A stretch of DNA of 14,143 nucleotides from Bacillota bacterium (GCA_023424865.1 JAFADM010000152.1:1-14143); one strand, 5' to 3'; shown: positions 6,782-13,093, counted from the stretch's first letter. Notes: a model not told the origin generated them from the sequence alone. Numbers and translations are program-made.

Positions 6782-8731
6782 ATGATTATGGAAATACAAA
6801 ACGCTTCTCCCTATCGCTACAAAGCCTATATTTGCAGCAGCAGGGGCAGTGTGGACGTAAAAACAGCTCATAGCCTCTATTATGAACTTAGTCGCTTCAT
6901 TATCCCGCAGGCTTTTCGAAGCACGGGACAAAACAAGCGTCCAGGTGAGTTTTATCTCAGGCGAGAGGATTCCCGTGAGGGAACGGGGCTTTCAGAAAAG
7001 CTGTGTGAAGCCCTCCATCAATCAGAATACTTAATTGTTGTTTATTCGGGACAATCAGAGGATTCAGCCCGAATGGCTCTTGAAATAACCTATTTTCAGT
7101 CACTGGGAAGAGAAGACCACATTATTTTCGCACTAACCGGCAACAGTCCCGAGGAGCTTTTACCTCAGCCTGTATTCAATCTCAAGTTTGCTTCAATGTC
7201 TTCAGCCCATGCGATGCCCGGCGCAAATGACAGCGATGCCATTCCCGGTCTTATCGATTTGAGAGCCCCCCATTTTTCAGGCAATCTTAAAAAAATGAGG
7301 AAGGAAAAATTCAAGATATTGGCCATCCTATTAAATTGCAGTCATGAAGATCTTCAGCAAAAGCAAGGCAGAAAAAAGACGGGCAGAATTGCACTGGTTG
7401 TTGCAGCCATGCTTCTGTTCACTGTTTCAGCGCTTGCCGGGAATGCTTTTTATCGAAATAAAGCAGAAACTAATCGCCGTGATCAGGTACAAACTGAAAT
7501 TGTCGAAAACATGTCCCACATGGCCCAGCGCTATGACCACATTAATAAGCTGCTTAACCGTACTTTGAGCGAAATAGAAACAGCCAAAACCCAGGCTTCC
7601 CAGGAGGATCCCACCCTTAATCTGGATAAGCTTAAGGATGCCTTTGTGGGAATGTCCGGTGATCTTGTAAACCTTCAAAGCATTTATCCCATTACCGATA
7701 CCCATCTGGATCTTCTCACTGCTCTTTTGGAAGAAAAGAGTGATGAGGCTGTTCAGGAGAATTTGGAAAACTATATTAATCTTATACGTGCCTCGGATGA
7801 AAAGCTTAATGTTCTGGCAAATAAATTCCTTTCCACCTCCGGAAAAATAGATGATCCTGCTTCCGCAGCTTTTGAACTGTCAATGCTTTCACTGGATATT
7901 CAGGGCATACTGGATTTCTACGGAATTATATATTGTGACGCCACACTGCTTCTCCAGGCATTGGACTACAAGGTTGTGCTCGTGGCCGAAGCTAATAATG
8001 ATGCGACTACCCGAAAGCTTCCAGAGGTAAAATCCGGGGACAATTTGGATGATCAGGCTGTTAAAGCCAATGGAACGCTTATTAAAACCATTTTGGGCGC
8101 GTATATTCTTCTGGAAAAAGATCGCCTGACCGAGATGGAAAAGCTGGTAAAGCAGAGGGTTGAAGCCTTATCGCCTCCAACGGGCAATCTTGTTTCACCC
8201 GTAAACACGCCCTTAACCCCTGATGAAACAGACCCGGAATTGTCCGGCTGGTCCATGAACAATACGTATCTTTCCCTCATTACCCTCCTCCCTGACGAAA
8301 CTCCGGATGCCTTGCTTGCCAAAGCCCGTGCCTTGAGGGATTTATTTAAATTTGACGATGCCGTCAAGCTTTACACCCTTTACGGTGAGCGTTTCAAATC
8401 GGTGGATCCTTATGCCTCCGCCTTTTCAAAGGCTGCCGTTATGTTCACCCTCTATCAAAAGGAGTTCGGATCTGCCACCGGTTTATATGTGCTGGAGGTC
8501 ACACCGGACAGTAAAGGGGATAAGGCAGGATTGCTTCCAGGGGATATACTCTTAAGCTATGGCGGAACCAAAAATCTGACGGTTGAAGGCCTTTTATTGG
8601 AAATTGAAAAAAATAAAAGTCAAAGCGCTATTGAAATTGAAGTTTTGCGCTTTGACTCTACCGGGGTTGTTTCCAACACCACATTAATCATAAAGGGAGG
8701 AGCTATGGGGCTGGAGTTAATGCCTCTTTAG
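6782..8731 (+). CDS. TIR domain - transmembrane - helical ectodomain - PDZ protein
   Basis: The chosen ATG has AGGAG eight bases upstream and gives 649 residues; an ATG at 6743 has no ribosome binding site. Residues about 11-150 match the bacterial TIR group that precedes a membrane helix: YKAYICSS (13-20), YLRREDSREGTGLSEKL (58-74), SEYLIVVYS (81-89), SLGREDHIIF (107-116). Glu101 aligns with the TIR NADase catalytic Glu, but the Trp usually nearby is Arg, so activity is uncertain. A basic linker (about 158-202) leads to one helix at 203-223, which places the C-terminal 425 residues outside. The outer part is helical with coiled-coil stretches (about 238-290) and a TPR-like helical pair (about 507-557). 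It ends in an HtrA-like PDZ fold (567-645: GLYVLEV, KAGLLPGDILLSYGG). Probably a transmembrane sensor with TIR output. Ligand and partner are unknown. Its 3' end meets rsgA head-on. Confidence 0.75.
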   Translation: MIMEIQNASPYRYKAYICSSRGSVDVKTAHSLYYELSRFIIPQAFRSTGQNKRPGEFYLRREDSREGTGLSEKLCEALHQSEYLIVVYSGQSEDSARMALEITYFQSLGREDHIIFALTGNSPEELLPQPVFNLKFASMSSAHAMPGANDSDAIPGLIDLRAPHFSGNLKKMRKEKFKILAILLNCSHEDLQQKQGRKKTGRIALVVAAMLLFTVSALAGNAFYRNKAETNRRDQVQTEIVENMSHMAQRYDHINKLLNRTLSEIETAKTQASQEDPTLNLDKLKDAFVGMSGDLVNLQSIYPITDTHLDLLTALLEEKSDEAVQENLENYINLIRASDEKLNVLANKFLSTSGKIDDPASAAFELSMLSLDIQGILDFYGIIYCDATLLLQALDYKVVLVAEANNDATTRKLPEVKSGDNLDDQAVKANGTLIKTILGAYILLEKDRLTEMEKLVKQRVEALSPPTGNLVSPVNTPLTPDETDPELSGWSMNNTYLSLITLLPDETPDALLAKARALRDLFKFDDAVKLYTLYGERFKSVDPYASAFSKAAVMFTLYQKEFGSATGLYVLEVTPDSKGDKAGLLPGDILLSYGGTKNLTVEGLLLEIEKNKSQSAIEIEVLRFDSTGVVSNTTLIIKGGAMGLELMPL

Positions 8732-8740
8732 CCTTAACTC
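8714..8740 (+). terminator. Weak stem-loop between convergent genes
   Basis: GAGTTAA (8714-8720) and TTAACTC (8734-8740) can pair around a 13-base loop that contains the TIR-PDZ stop. A T-rich run (CTTTTT) follows about seven bases later on the plus strand. The stem is AT-rich, so termination would be weak. Only two bases separate the two convergent stop codons, so any terminator here must lie within coding sequence. Confidence 0.3.
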
Positions 8741-9756
8741 TTAACCTTTTTCCCCATTTTCTTAATTTTATCATTCTTTCTTTTTTCAAAGGAAAGCCGT
8801 TCCCGTTCCAGCTTGAGCCAATGCTCCCATCTTTTTTCCGAAAGCCGCCCGCTTCTTAAGGCTGCCTTCACGGCACAGCCGGGTTCCCTCTGATGACGAC
8901 AGTCCCGGAAGCGGCATTGAGCGAAAATTTCCTCCAAATCCTCAAATACCTCCGTCATTCCCTCTCCGCCCTGCCAGAGCTTCAGCTCTCTCATACCGGG
9001 AGTATCCAGGATTAGTCCTCCCCGGTCTAAAACAAAAAGCTGGCGGTTGGTTGTCGTATGCCGTCCCCTGGCATCATCCTCCCGGATTTCCTTTGTCAGC
9101 TGTATTTCCATACCGGCAAGACAGTTTACCAGCGTGGATTTTCCCACACCCGAGGAACCAACAAGCGCTATGGTTTTACCTGGTGAAAAATAGGCTGCCA
9201 GCGCGTCCATATTCTCCTGAGTCACACCGCTTACCCCATGTATATCTACGCCTTTTACAGCATTTCTAAGCTCAAGCAGGCGTTCCTCACTGTCCGGGCA
9301 GAGGTCAATTTTAGTAAAGACAGCTACAGGAACAGCTCCGCTTTCCCACGCTGCAATGAGATAACGCTCCAGCCGCCTGAGATTAAAATCGGCGTTGAGA
9401 GATTGAATGAGAAAAACATAATCCATATTCGAAGCCACTATCTGTTCTTTCGTAACAGTACCGGCTGCCGCTCTTGAAAATTTAGTTTTCCTTGGCAGCA
9501 GACTGGTAATAACCCCATCGGAATAGGTATCGGACCGTTTATAAAGCACCCAGTCACCCACCACCGGCAAGTCATTGCCCTCTGCTAAAGCTGGGGCAGG
9601 GCTTGCAAGGAAGCTGCCCTCCTCGGAAGCCAGACGAAGGCGGTGTCCGAAATCCGTCATCACTCTGGCAGGCCTGCCCTGCTGTTCGACCTGCGCCTTT
9701 AGTGCTTCCTCCAAAAAAGAGTTCCATCCCAAATCGTTTAAATTTATATTATTCAC
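8734..9756 (-). CDS. rsgA: Ribosome small-subunit-dependent GTPase A
   Basis: RsgA (YjeQ/YloQ) is a circularly permuted GTPase that checks late maturation of the 30S subunit. With the GTG at 9756 it has 340 residues. An N-terminal OB-fold region is followed by the permuted G motifs: TKID (G4) at 148-151, GSSGVGKS (G1) at 200-207, RGRHTTT (switch) at 230-236 and DTPG (G3) at 251-254. A zinc site, C281, C286, H288 and C294, closes the protein and is complete. The GTG has AAGGA six bases upstream and gives the family-like start VNNINLNDLGW. An ATG 21 codons earlier (9819) sits directly in the T-run of a terminator and has no ribosome binding site. No clear promoter is seen between that terminator and the gene, so expression may depend on readthrough from upstream. 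Confidence 0.96.
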   Translation of the reverse strand: MNNINLNDLGWNSFLEEALKAQVEQQGRPARVMTDFGHRLRLASEEGSFLASPAPALAEGNDLPVVGDWVLYKRSDTYSDGVITSLLPRKTKFSRAAAGTVTKEQIVASNMDYVFLIQSLNADFNLRRLERYLIAAWESGAVPVAVFTKIDLCPDSEERLLELRNAVKGVDIHGVSGVTQENMDALAAYFSPGKTIALVGSSGVGKSTLVNCLAGMEIQLTKEIREDDARGRHTTTNRQLFVLDRGGLILDTPGMRELKLWQGGEGMTEVFEDLEEIFAQCRFRDCRHQREPGCAVKAALRSGRLSEKRWEHWLKLERERLSFEKRKNDKIKKMGKKVKS

Positions 9757-9820
9757 GCTTAATCCTTCTCCTTTTTCATTCTGACTGCTGAGCCTTACAT
9801 CATTTCTTAAAAACGGCATA

Positions 9821-9842
9821 AAAAAACACGCCCAATCGCGTG
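9821..9842 (-). terminator. Intrinsic terminator between the small amber-interrupted gene and rsgA
   Basis: On the minus strand CACGC, a six-base loop and GCGTG form a GC-rich stem (9827-9831 with 9838-9842). It can be extended by G-U pairs and is followed by seven T bases. This is a good Rho-independent terminator. It closes the small upstream unit, but it also lies in front of rsgA, so partial readthrough or attenuation is possible. Confidence 0.65.
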
Positions 9843-9848
9843 CCCCAG

Positions 9849-9871
9849 TGCCGGTTCTTATTTTTCCGGCA
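9849..9871 (-). other. Hairpin covering the TAA stop of the small gene
   Basis: TGCCGG and CCGGCA (9849-9854 and 9866-9871) pair perfectly around an 11-base loop that contains the TAA at the end of the small frame. It sits immediately upstream of the intrinsic terminator. It could protect the 3' end or take part in an attenuator. No U-tract follows it. Confidence 0.35.
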
Positions 9872-9998
9872 GCTTTAACTTCTGCTCTTGTTCCTTTTTT
9901 GTGCGCAAAACAGGCGTATGTCCTTTTAAGACGACACGCTTCGTTTCCGCACCGTTATGAAGCTATCTATAAAACACCTCAATCAATTTTTTTGCCAT
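9858..9998 (-). pseudogene. 47-codon small gene broken by an in-frame TAG
   Basis: From an ATG with a strong ribosome binding site (AGGAG nine bases, GAGGTG four bases upstream) the frame reads MAKKLIEVFYR. It then meets TAG at codon 12 (9963-9965), and continues for 34 codons (LHNGAETKRVVLKGHTPVLR, then TKKEQEQKLKLPEK) to TAA. The part after TAG is clearly protein-like, basic and hydrophilic, and has no ATG or GTG for re-initiation. A CAG-to-TAG change would give an uninterrupted 46-residue protein. The unit has its own promoter candidate, upstream palindrome and terminator. Options are a recent nonsense mutation, suppression or recoding of TAG, or an 11-residue leader peptide for rsgA. I do not recognise the protein family. 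Confidence 0.5.
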
Positions 9999-10007
9999 AA
10001 TACACCT

Positions 10008-10020
10008 CTCCTTTCAGGAG
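10008..10020 (-). promoter_or_regulatory. Small hairpin holding the Shine-Dalgarno of the small gene
   Basis: CTCCT, three bases and AGGAG form a five-base stem that includes the AGGAG ribosome binding site in front of the small gene ATG. Pairing would hide the site from the ribosome. The stem is short, and whether it folds in the transcript is inference. Confidence 0.3.
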
Positions 10021-10064
10021 TATTCCGTACTTTTAGATAAGGGGTTATTATCCACCCACTTCTC

Positions 10065-10094
10065 ATCTTACGTTGGCAGCCCAAACACCGTCAA
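10065..10094 (-). promoter_or_regulatory. Candidate sigma-A promoter of the small gene
   Basis: TTGACG (10089-10094, five of six) and TAAGAT (10065-10070, four of six) are separated by 18 bases on the minus strand. Transcription would start near 10058, giving a leader of about 60 bases before the ATG at 9998. Confidence 0.45.
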
Positions 10095-10104
10095 GTGGAT
10101 AAAA

Positions 10105-10116
10105 TGGTTATAACCA
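10105..10116. promoter_or_regulatory. Perfect 12-base palindrome upstream of the small-gene promoter
   Basis: TGGTTATAACCA is a perfect 12-base palindrome ending ten bases upstream of the -35 box. Its position fits a dimeric activator or repressor site. The flanks do not extend the symmetry, and the binding protein is unknown. Confidence 0.3.
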
Positions 10117-10151
10117 AATGCTCGGTACTCATGCCCCTTTTCACATTAAAT

Positions 10152-10180
10152 AAGCTGTCCTCCCGCTCGGAGGACAGCTT
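10152..10180 (-). terminator. tagO: Strong stem-loop downstream of tagO
   Basis: AAGCTGTCCTCC and GGAGGACAGCTT form a perfect 12-base stem around a five-base loop, 62 bases after the tagO stop. On the minus strand the stem is followed by TTATTTAATG after the paired bases, a poor but T-containing tail. Its position between tagO and the small-gene promoter fits a terminator. It is symmetrical enough to act in both directions. Confidence 0.6.
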
Positions 10181-10242
10181 TGACATTCTTTAGATGATAC
10201 AACCCAATGCCATAAAGAAGGATTAACTCTGCTACAGCCCTA

Positions 10243-11196
10243 TTAAACCTTAAGCAGCAGCAAAATAATAGAAACCAGGCTCAGACAAACGCTCACAAGG
10301 CTTATAAAGGCAACGACCTGCTTGGGATGAAGCCCGGAGGATAAAAGGCGATGGTGAATTTGCCCCGCATCGGCCTTATAAATAGGCTGGCCTTGTAAAA
10401 AGCGCCGCAGAATTACAAAGAGATTGTCAAAAATGGGAACTCCCAGTGCCAGTACAGGTATGAACAGGGAAATAAGTGTGGCCTGCTTAAAGGCACCGTC
10501 CAATGCAATAATACCTAATACAAAGCCCAGGAAATTGGCTCCCGAATCCCCCATAAAAACCCTGGCAGGATGCTTATTGTAGCGCAGGAAGCCCAAAACC
10601 GCTCCGATAACCAGGACGCACAGCACGGCAGACTCTCCCCTGTCCTTGGCCAAAGCCACCACAAAAAGCGTTGCTCCGGCTATGGCTGTTAAACTGCCGG
10701 CAAGGCCGTCTATGCCGTCAGACCAGTTTATAACCGTTGTTACACCCAGAAGCCACAAAATGGTCAGGGTAAACTGTAAAAAACCAGGAAGCACAATATA
10801 GGCATCGTTAAAAGGGTTTGTAAAGCCGTAGAAAACAATATCCGAATAATAAACGATGATGGCTGCGCCGATTTGTACCATCAGCCTTGGCCAGACAGGA
10901 AATTCCTTCCCTCTGGTTTTAAACCAGTCGTCCACAAGACCGATTGCCAAAATAAGAAAGGCCGCGAAAAGCACAGTATAGGTTTGCATTCCCTCGGGCT
11001 TGGCAAAAAGCAGATAACCCACCGCAAAGCCAATAAATATAACAACACCGCCGACGAGGGGCACCGGCTCCTTATGTTTTTTCCGTTCAGTTGGCTTGTC
11101 CACAAATCCCTTTTTAACGGAAATGCGGATGAAAACCGGCATAAGCAGAAAAACCAGAATAAATACCGTAATTAGGGCAAATACGTAATCGTACAT
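10243..11196 (-). CDS. tagO: Undecaprenyl-phosphate N-acetylhexosamine 1-phosphate transferase (TagO/WecA family)
   Basis: The enzyme moves GlcNAc-1-phosphate (or a related sugar phosphate) from the UDP sugar to undecaprenyl phosphate and starts wall teichoic acid or another surface polysaccharide. The protein is polytopic, 317 residues from the chosen ATG. Family motifs are complete: LVDDWFK with the paired Asp 89-90, NWSDGIDGLAG (157-167), MGDSGAN (215-221) and DAGQIHHRLL (276-285), the HHR variant of the TagO/WecA branch rather than MraY. The ATG at 11196 has AGAGGTG nine bases upstream. A GTG four codons earlier overlaps that site and is less likely. No teichoic acid genes are next to it. 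It would use the carrier made by UppS from the first region. Confidence 0.92.
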   Translation of the reverse strand: MYDYVFALITVFILVFLLMPVFIRISVKKGFVDKPTERKKHKEPVPLVGGVVIFIGFAVGYLLFAKPEGMQTYTVLFAAFLILAIGLVDDWFKTRGKEFPVWPRLMVQIGAAIIVYYSDIVFYGFTNPFNDAYIVLPGFLQFTLTILWLLGVTTVINWSDGIDGLAGSLTAIAGATLFVVALAKDRGESAVLCVLVIGAVLGFLRYNKHPARVFMGDSGANFLGFVLGIIALDGAFKQATLISLFIPVLALGVPIFDNLFVILRRFLQGQPIYKADAGQIHHRLLSSGLHPKQVVAFISLVSVCLSLVSIILLLLKV

Positions 11197-11312
11197 TATT
11201 TGTGACACCTCTTACAGCCCGTTTTCTTATCTCCGCCGCGTACGGTGCCAGTTACCGTATATGGAAGCTCATCTTCGGGCTCTTTAGTAAAACAAACTTT
11301 AGACGGAACATA
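11196..11312 (-). pseudogene. Start-less reading frame ending in the tagO start codon (possible gene remnant)
   Basis: A 38-codon open stretch without any ATG, GTG or TTG runs from an in-frame TGA to a TAA that overlaps the tagO ATG as TAATG. The deduced peptide has protein-like segments: KVCFTKEPEDELPYTVTGTV and GGDKKTGCKRCHK, ending in a CxxCH group. The TAATG overlap is typical of coupled genes, which hints that a gene in this frame once preceded tagO. It may equally be chance. No family is recognised. Confidence 0.2.
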
Positions 11313-11326
11313 TCAGGACAACGCAA

Positions 11327-11357
11327 GGGATCGCGTACTTATTATAAACGCGATCCC
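11327..11357. repeat. 10-base inverted repeat upstream of tagO
   Basis: GGGATCGCGT and ACGCGATCCC are perfect arms around an 11-base AT-rich centre (ACTTATTATAA). No T-run follows on either strand, so it is not a standard terminator. It lies between the GyrI-like gene and tagO and could be an end-of-unit hairpin or a protein-binding site. Confidence 0.5.
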
Positions 11358-11436
11358 CAGATGTGCCGCCCTATTTATTATGCCATGGGGCAAGCTGTTT
11401 TAGCATTACATTTTCTTATCATTTTTGAGGCGGTGT

Positions 11437-11937
11437 TCAAAAACCGATATTCAGGCCTGTTACAGGCTCTGTGCCCGAAGCAATCGGGAAATAGAGCTCA
11501 ATTTTTTCAGGATTCCCAGGCTCGGGATAGCGCTCGTGAACAGTACCGACAATCGTTAATTCTTTATTGGACGTCATTTTTTCAAATACTTCGCCGTACC
11601 CGGTCAAAGTGCAGTCTACCACCAGGTAGGTTTGTGCAGGGGTAACCCATTTTGACCAACCCTCGGGAGCCTCGGCGTGAGGCTCGGCCTCACATCCGGC
11701 CATGTATTTGCCGTATTCACCCCAGCGCTTATTCTGCTCGTCGACATCATTCATCGCTCCCCAAAGTCCCGCAGGATTTCCTTTTTCGTCGTACCGGATA
11801 AGGGAGGCGATTTCCTTGAAACCCGCATTCGCCGAATCCCATAAGGGAAGAATCCATTTACCCGGTTCACCGGCCGGTCCCATGCCCATTTTTCCAATGA
11901 CACTAAACGCTTCCTTGTAAACAATTCGTGTATTCAT
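11437..11937 (-). CDS. GyrI-like / AraC effector-binding domain protein
   Basis: A 166-residue soluble protein made only of a GyrI-like small-molecule binding fold. The characteristic C-terminal part reads TIVGTVHERYPEP followed by KIELYFPI, and WVTPAQTYLVVDC lies in the middle, matching the arrangement in GyrI, Rob C-terminal and YdeE-like domains. There is no DNA-binding domain. The ATG has AGGAG seven bases upstream. It lies 99 bases after the clpP-type gene, with a small terminator between them. In Rob-type regulators this domain follows an AraC DNA-binding domain in one chain; here such a DNA-binding domain is a separate gene two positions upstream. It may act as a partner of that protein, or bind a ligand or drug on its own. 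Confidence 0.75.
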   Translation of the reverse strand: MNTRIVYKEAFSVIGKMGMGPAGEPGKWILPLWDSANAGFKEIASLIRYDEKGNPAGLWGAMNDVDEQNKRWGEYGKYMAGCEAEPHAEAPEGWSKWVTPAQTYLVVDCTLTGYGEVFEKMTSNKELTIVGTVHERYPEPGNPEKIELYFPIASGTEPVTGLNIGF

Positions 11938-11984
11938 AATACTTCTCCTAAATACAAAGATGCGTTCATTTTATATCAAAAACC

Positions 11985-12000
11985 TGACAGCCTTCTGTCA
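11985..12000 (-). terminator. Short terminator or attenuator between clpP and the GyrI-like gene
   Basis: On the minus strand TGACAG, a four-base loop AAGG and CTGTCA form a six-base stem, followed by GGTTTTTGAT. This resembles a weak intrinsic terminator. It may reduce transcription from the clpP-type gene into the GyrI-like gene. A TATAAA lies just after it, but no convincing -35 was found. Confidence 0.45.
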
Positions 12001-12036
12001 TATTGAAATAACTTTTATAGAAGCTGTGCCCTGTTT

Positions 12037-12636
12037 TTAAAGGGCTGGACGGTTTCTTGTAAGTATGGCGTCCACCAGGCCATAGCCTCGTGCATCCTCA
12101 GCCGTCATGTAAAAATCCCTTTCCACGTCCTTTTCAATGCGTTCCAGCGGCTGTCCCGTCATTTCGCTCAGCATGCGGTTTGTTTTGTCCTTTATTTTTA
12201 AAAGCCAATCCGTGTGTATTTTTATATCGGTCGCCTGGCCCTTTAACCCCCCGGACAATAAGGGCTGGTGAATAAGAACCTCACTGTTTGGAAGTGCATA
12301 GCGCTTTCCCTTTGCGCCTGCCGCCAGTAAAAAGGAACCCATGCTGGCTGCCATACCGATGCAGATGGTGGAAATATCGGGCTTAACATACTGCATGGTG
12401 TCGTATATGGCAAAGCCCGCGGTCATAGAGCCGCCCGGACTGTTGATATAAAGCTGAATGTCCTTGTCGGGATCCGCCGATTCAAGAAAAAGCATCTGGG
12501 CAATCACAAGACTTGCGCTTACATCGGTAACTTCCTCACCCAAAACAATAATTCTGTCGTTTAAAAGCCTGGAATAAATATCATAGGAGCGTTCGCCCCT
12601 GCTGGTCTGTTCAACAACTACGGGAACAAGACTCAT
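12037..12636 (-). CDS. clpP: ClpP-family serine peptidase
   Basis: ClpP forms a 14-subunit barrel that degrades proteins delivered by ClpX, ClpA or ClpC ATPases. This copy has 199 residues from the ATG at 12636, near normal length. The catalytic Ser98 (GMAASMGS), His123 (LIHQPL) and Asp174 ([11 protein letters not shown]) are in place, as are INSPGGS and the C-terminal GLVDAIL. There is no obvious propeptide. AAAGGA lies ten bases before the ATG; a GTG three codons earlier almost touches that site and is unlikely. Neither tig nor clpX is adjacent; instead the gene follows an AraC-type regulator by 26 bases. That location suggests a second, regulated ClpP paralogue, but I cannot see whether another copy exists. 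GMAAS in place of the common GQAAS is a small difference. Confidence 0.93.
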   Translation of the reverse strand: MSLVPVVVEQTSRGERSYDIYSRLLNDRIIVLGEEVTDVSASLVIAQMLFLESADPDKDIQLYINSPGGSMTAGFAIYDTMQYVKPDISTICIGMAASMGSFLLAAGAKGKRYALPNSEVLIHQPLLSGGLKGQATDIKIHTDWLLKIKDKTNRMLSEMTGQPLERIEKDVERDFYMTAEDARGYGLVDAILTRNRPAL

Positions 12637-12662
12637 AAAAAGCACATCCTTTCAGAAAAACG

Positions 12663-13049
12663 CTATGCACACATTTTAACTCCGCCCACTGTATTCCTTC
12701 TGACAGGGTTCAGCTTCATACTTTTCCTGTACTCGCCGGGCGATATGCCGTAAGCTTTCTTAAAGGCCCGTGAAAAGGCTTCAAGGGAACCGAACTGATA
12801 GGAAAAGGCAATATCGGTAATGGTACTGTGGGTATCCTTAAGCTCTCTTGCCCCTTCTGCCAGCCGTCTTTTCTGAATGTATTCCCTTACCTTCATTCCC
12901 GTTGTACGGGTAAAAAGCCGATGAAAATGAAAATCCGAATAATAGGCGTTTTTGGCCAGATCCTTCAGCCGGATTTTATTCTTTAAATTGTTCTCAATAT
13001 AATTCAGGGATTCATCTATCCGCTGCTTTACAGAATTCAACTCCAACAC
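12663..13049 (-). CDS. AraC-family DNA-binding protein, single-domain
   Basis: About 125-128 residues made almost entirely of the AraC double helix-turn-helix domain. Helix-turn-helix one covers IRLKDLAKNAYYSDFHFHRLF and the second covers TITDIAFSYQFGSLEAFSRAFKKAYGISPGEYR, with the FSRAFKKAYGISP signature. There is no ligand-binding domain, only a short tail. The start is uncertain: GTG at 13049, or TTG at 13040, which has AGGAAGG eight bases upstream. A domain at the N terminus, as here, is the arrangement of Rob and related proteins, which carry a GyrI-like domain after it. A GyrI-like protein is encoded 0.7 kb downstream beyond clpP. The gene is probably cotranscribed with clpP (26-base gap). 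Confidence 0.88.
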   Translation of the reverse strand: MLELNSVKQRIDESLNYIENNLKNKIRLKDLAKNAYYSDFHFHRLFTRTTGMKVREYIQKRRLAEGARELKDTHSTITDIAFSYQFGSLEAFSRAFKKAYGISPGEYRKSMKLNPVRRNTVGGVKMCA

Positions 13050-13061
13050 CTTCCTGTCATC

Positions 13062-13093
13062 CCTATAAAATAGGCTTCGTTTATTTTATTATA
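13062..13093 (-). promoter_or_regulatory. -10 element and inverted repeat ahead of the AraC-type gene
   Basis: A perfect TATAAT lies at 13088-13093 on the minus strand; no good -35 box is seen at 16-18 bases, so an activator may be needed. Between it and the start, CCTAT and ATAGG form a perfect inverted repeat around three bases (13062-13074). Its place just after the predicted transcription start suits an operator for autoregulation, which is inference. Confidence 0.4.

Noticed and set aside
9757..9819. Longer rsgA product starting at the ATG at 9819
   Set aside because: That ATG lies in the T-run of a terminator without a Shine-Dalgarno, and the extra 21 residues do not look like the RsgA N terminus. 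The GTG at 9756 has a good site.
11202..11645. 147-codon plus-strand frame across the tagO upstream gap
   Set aside because: Its second half lies opposite the well-supported GyrI-like gene, it has no good ribosome binding site, and the product has no recognisable family pattern.
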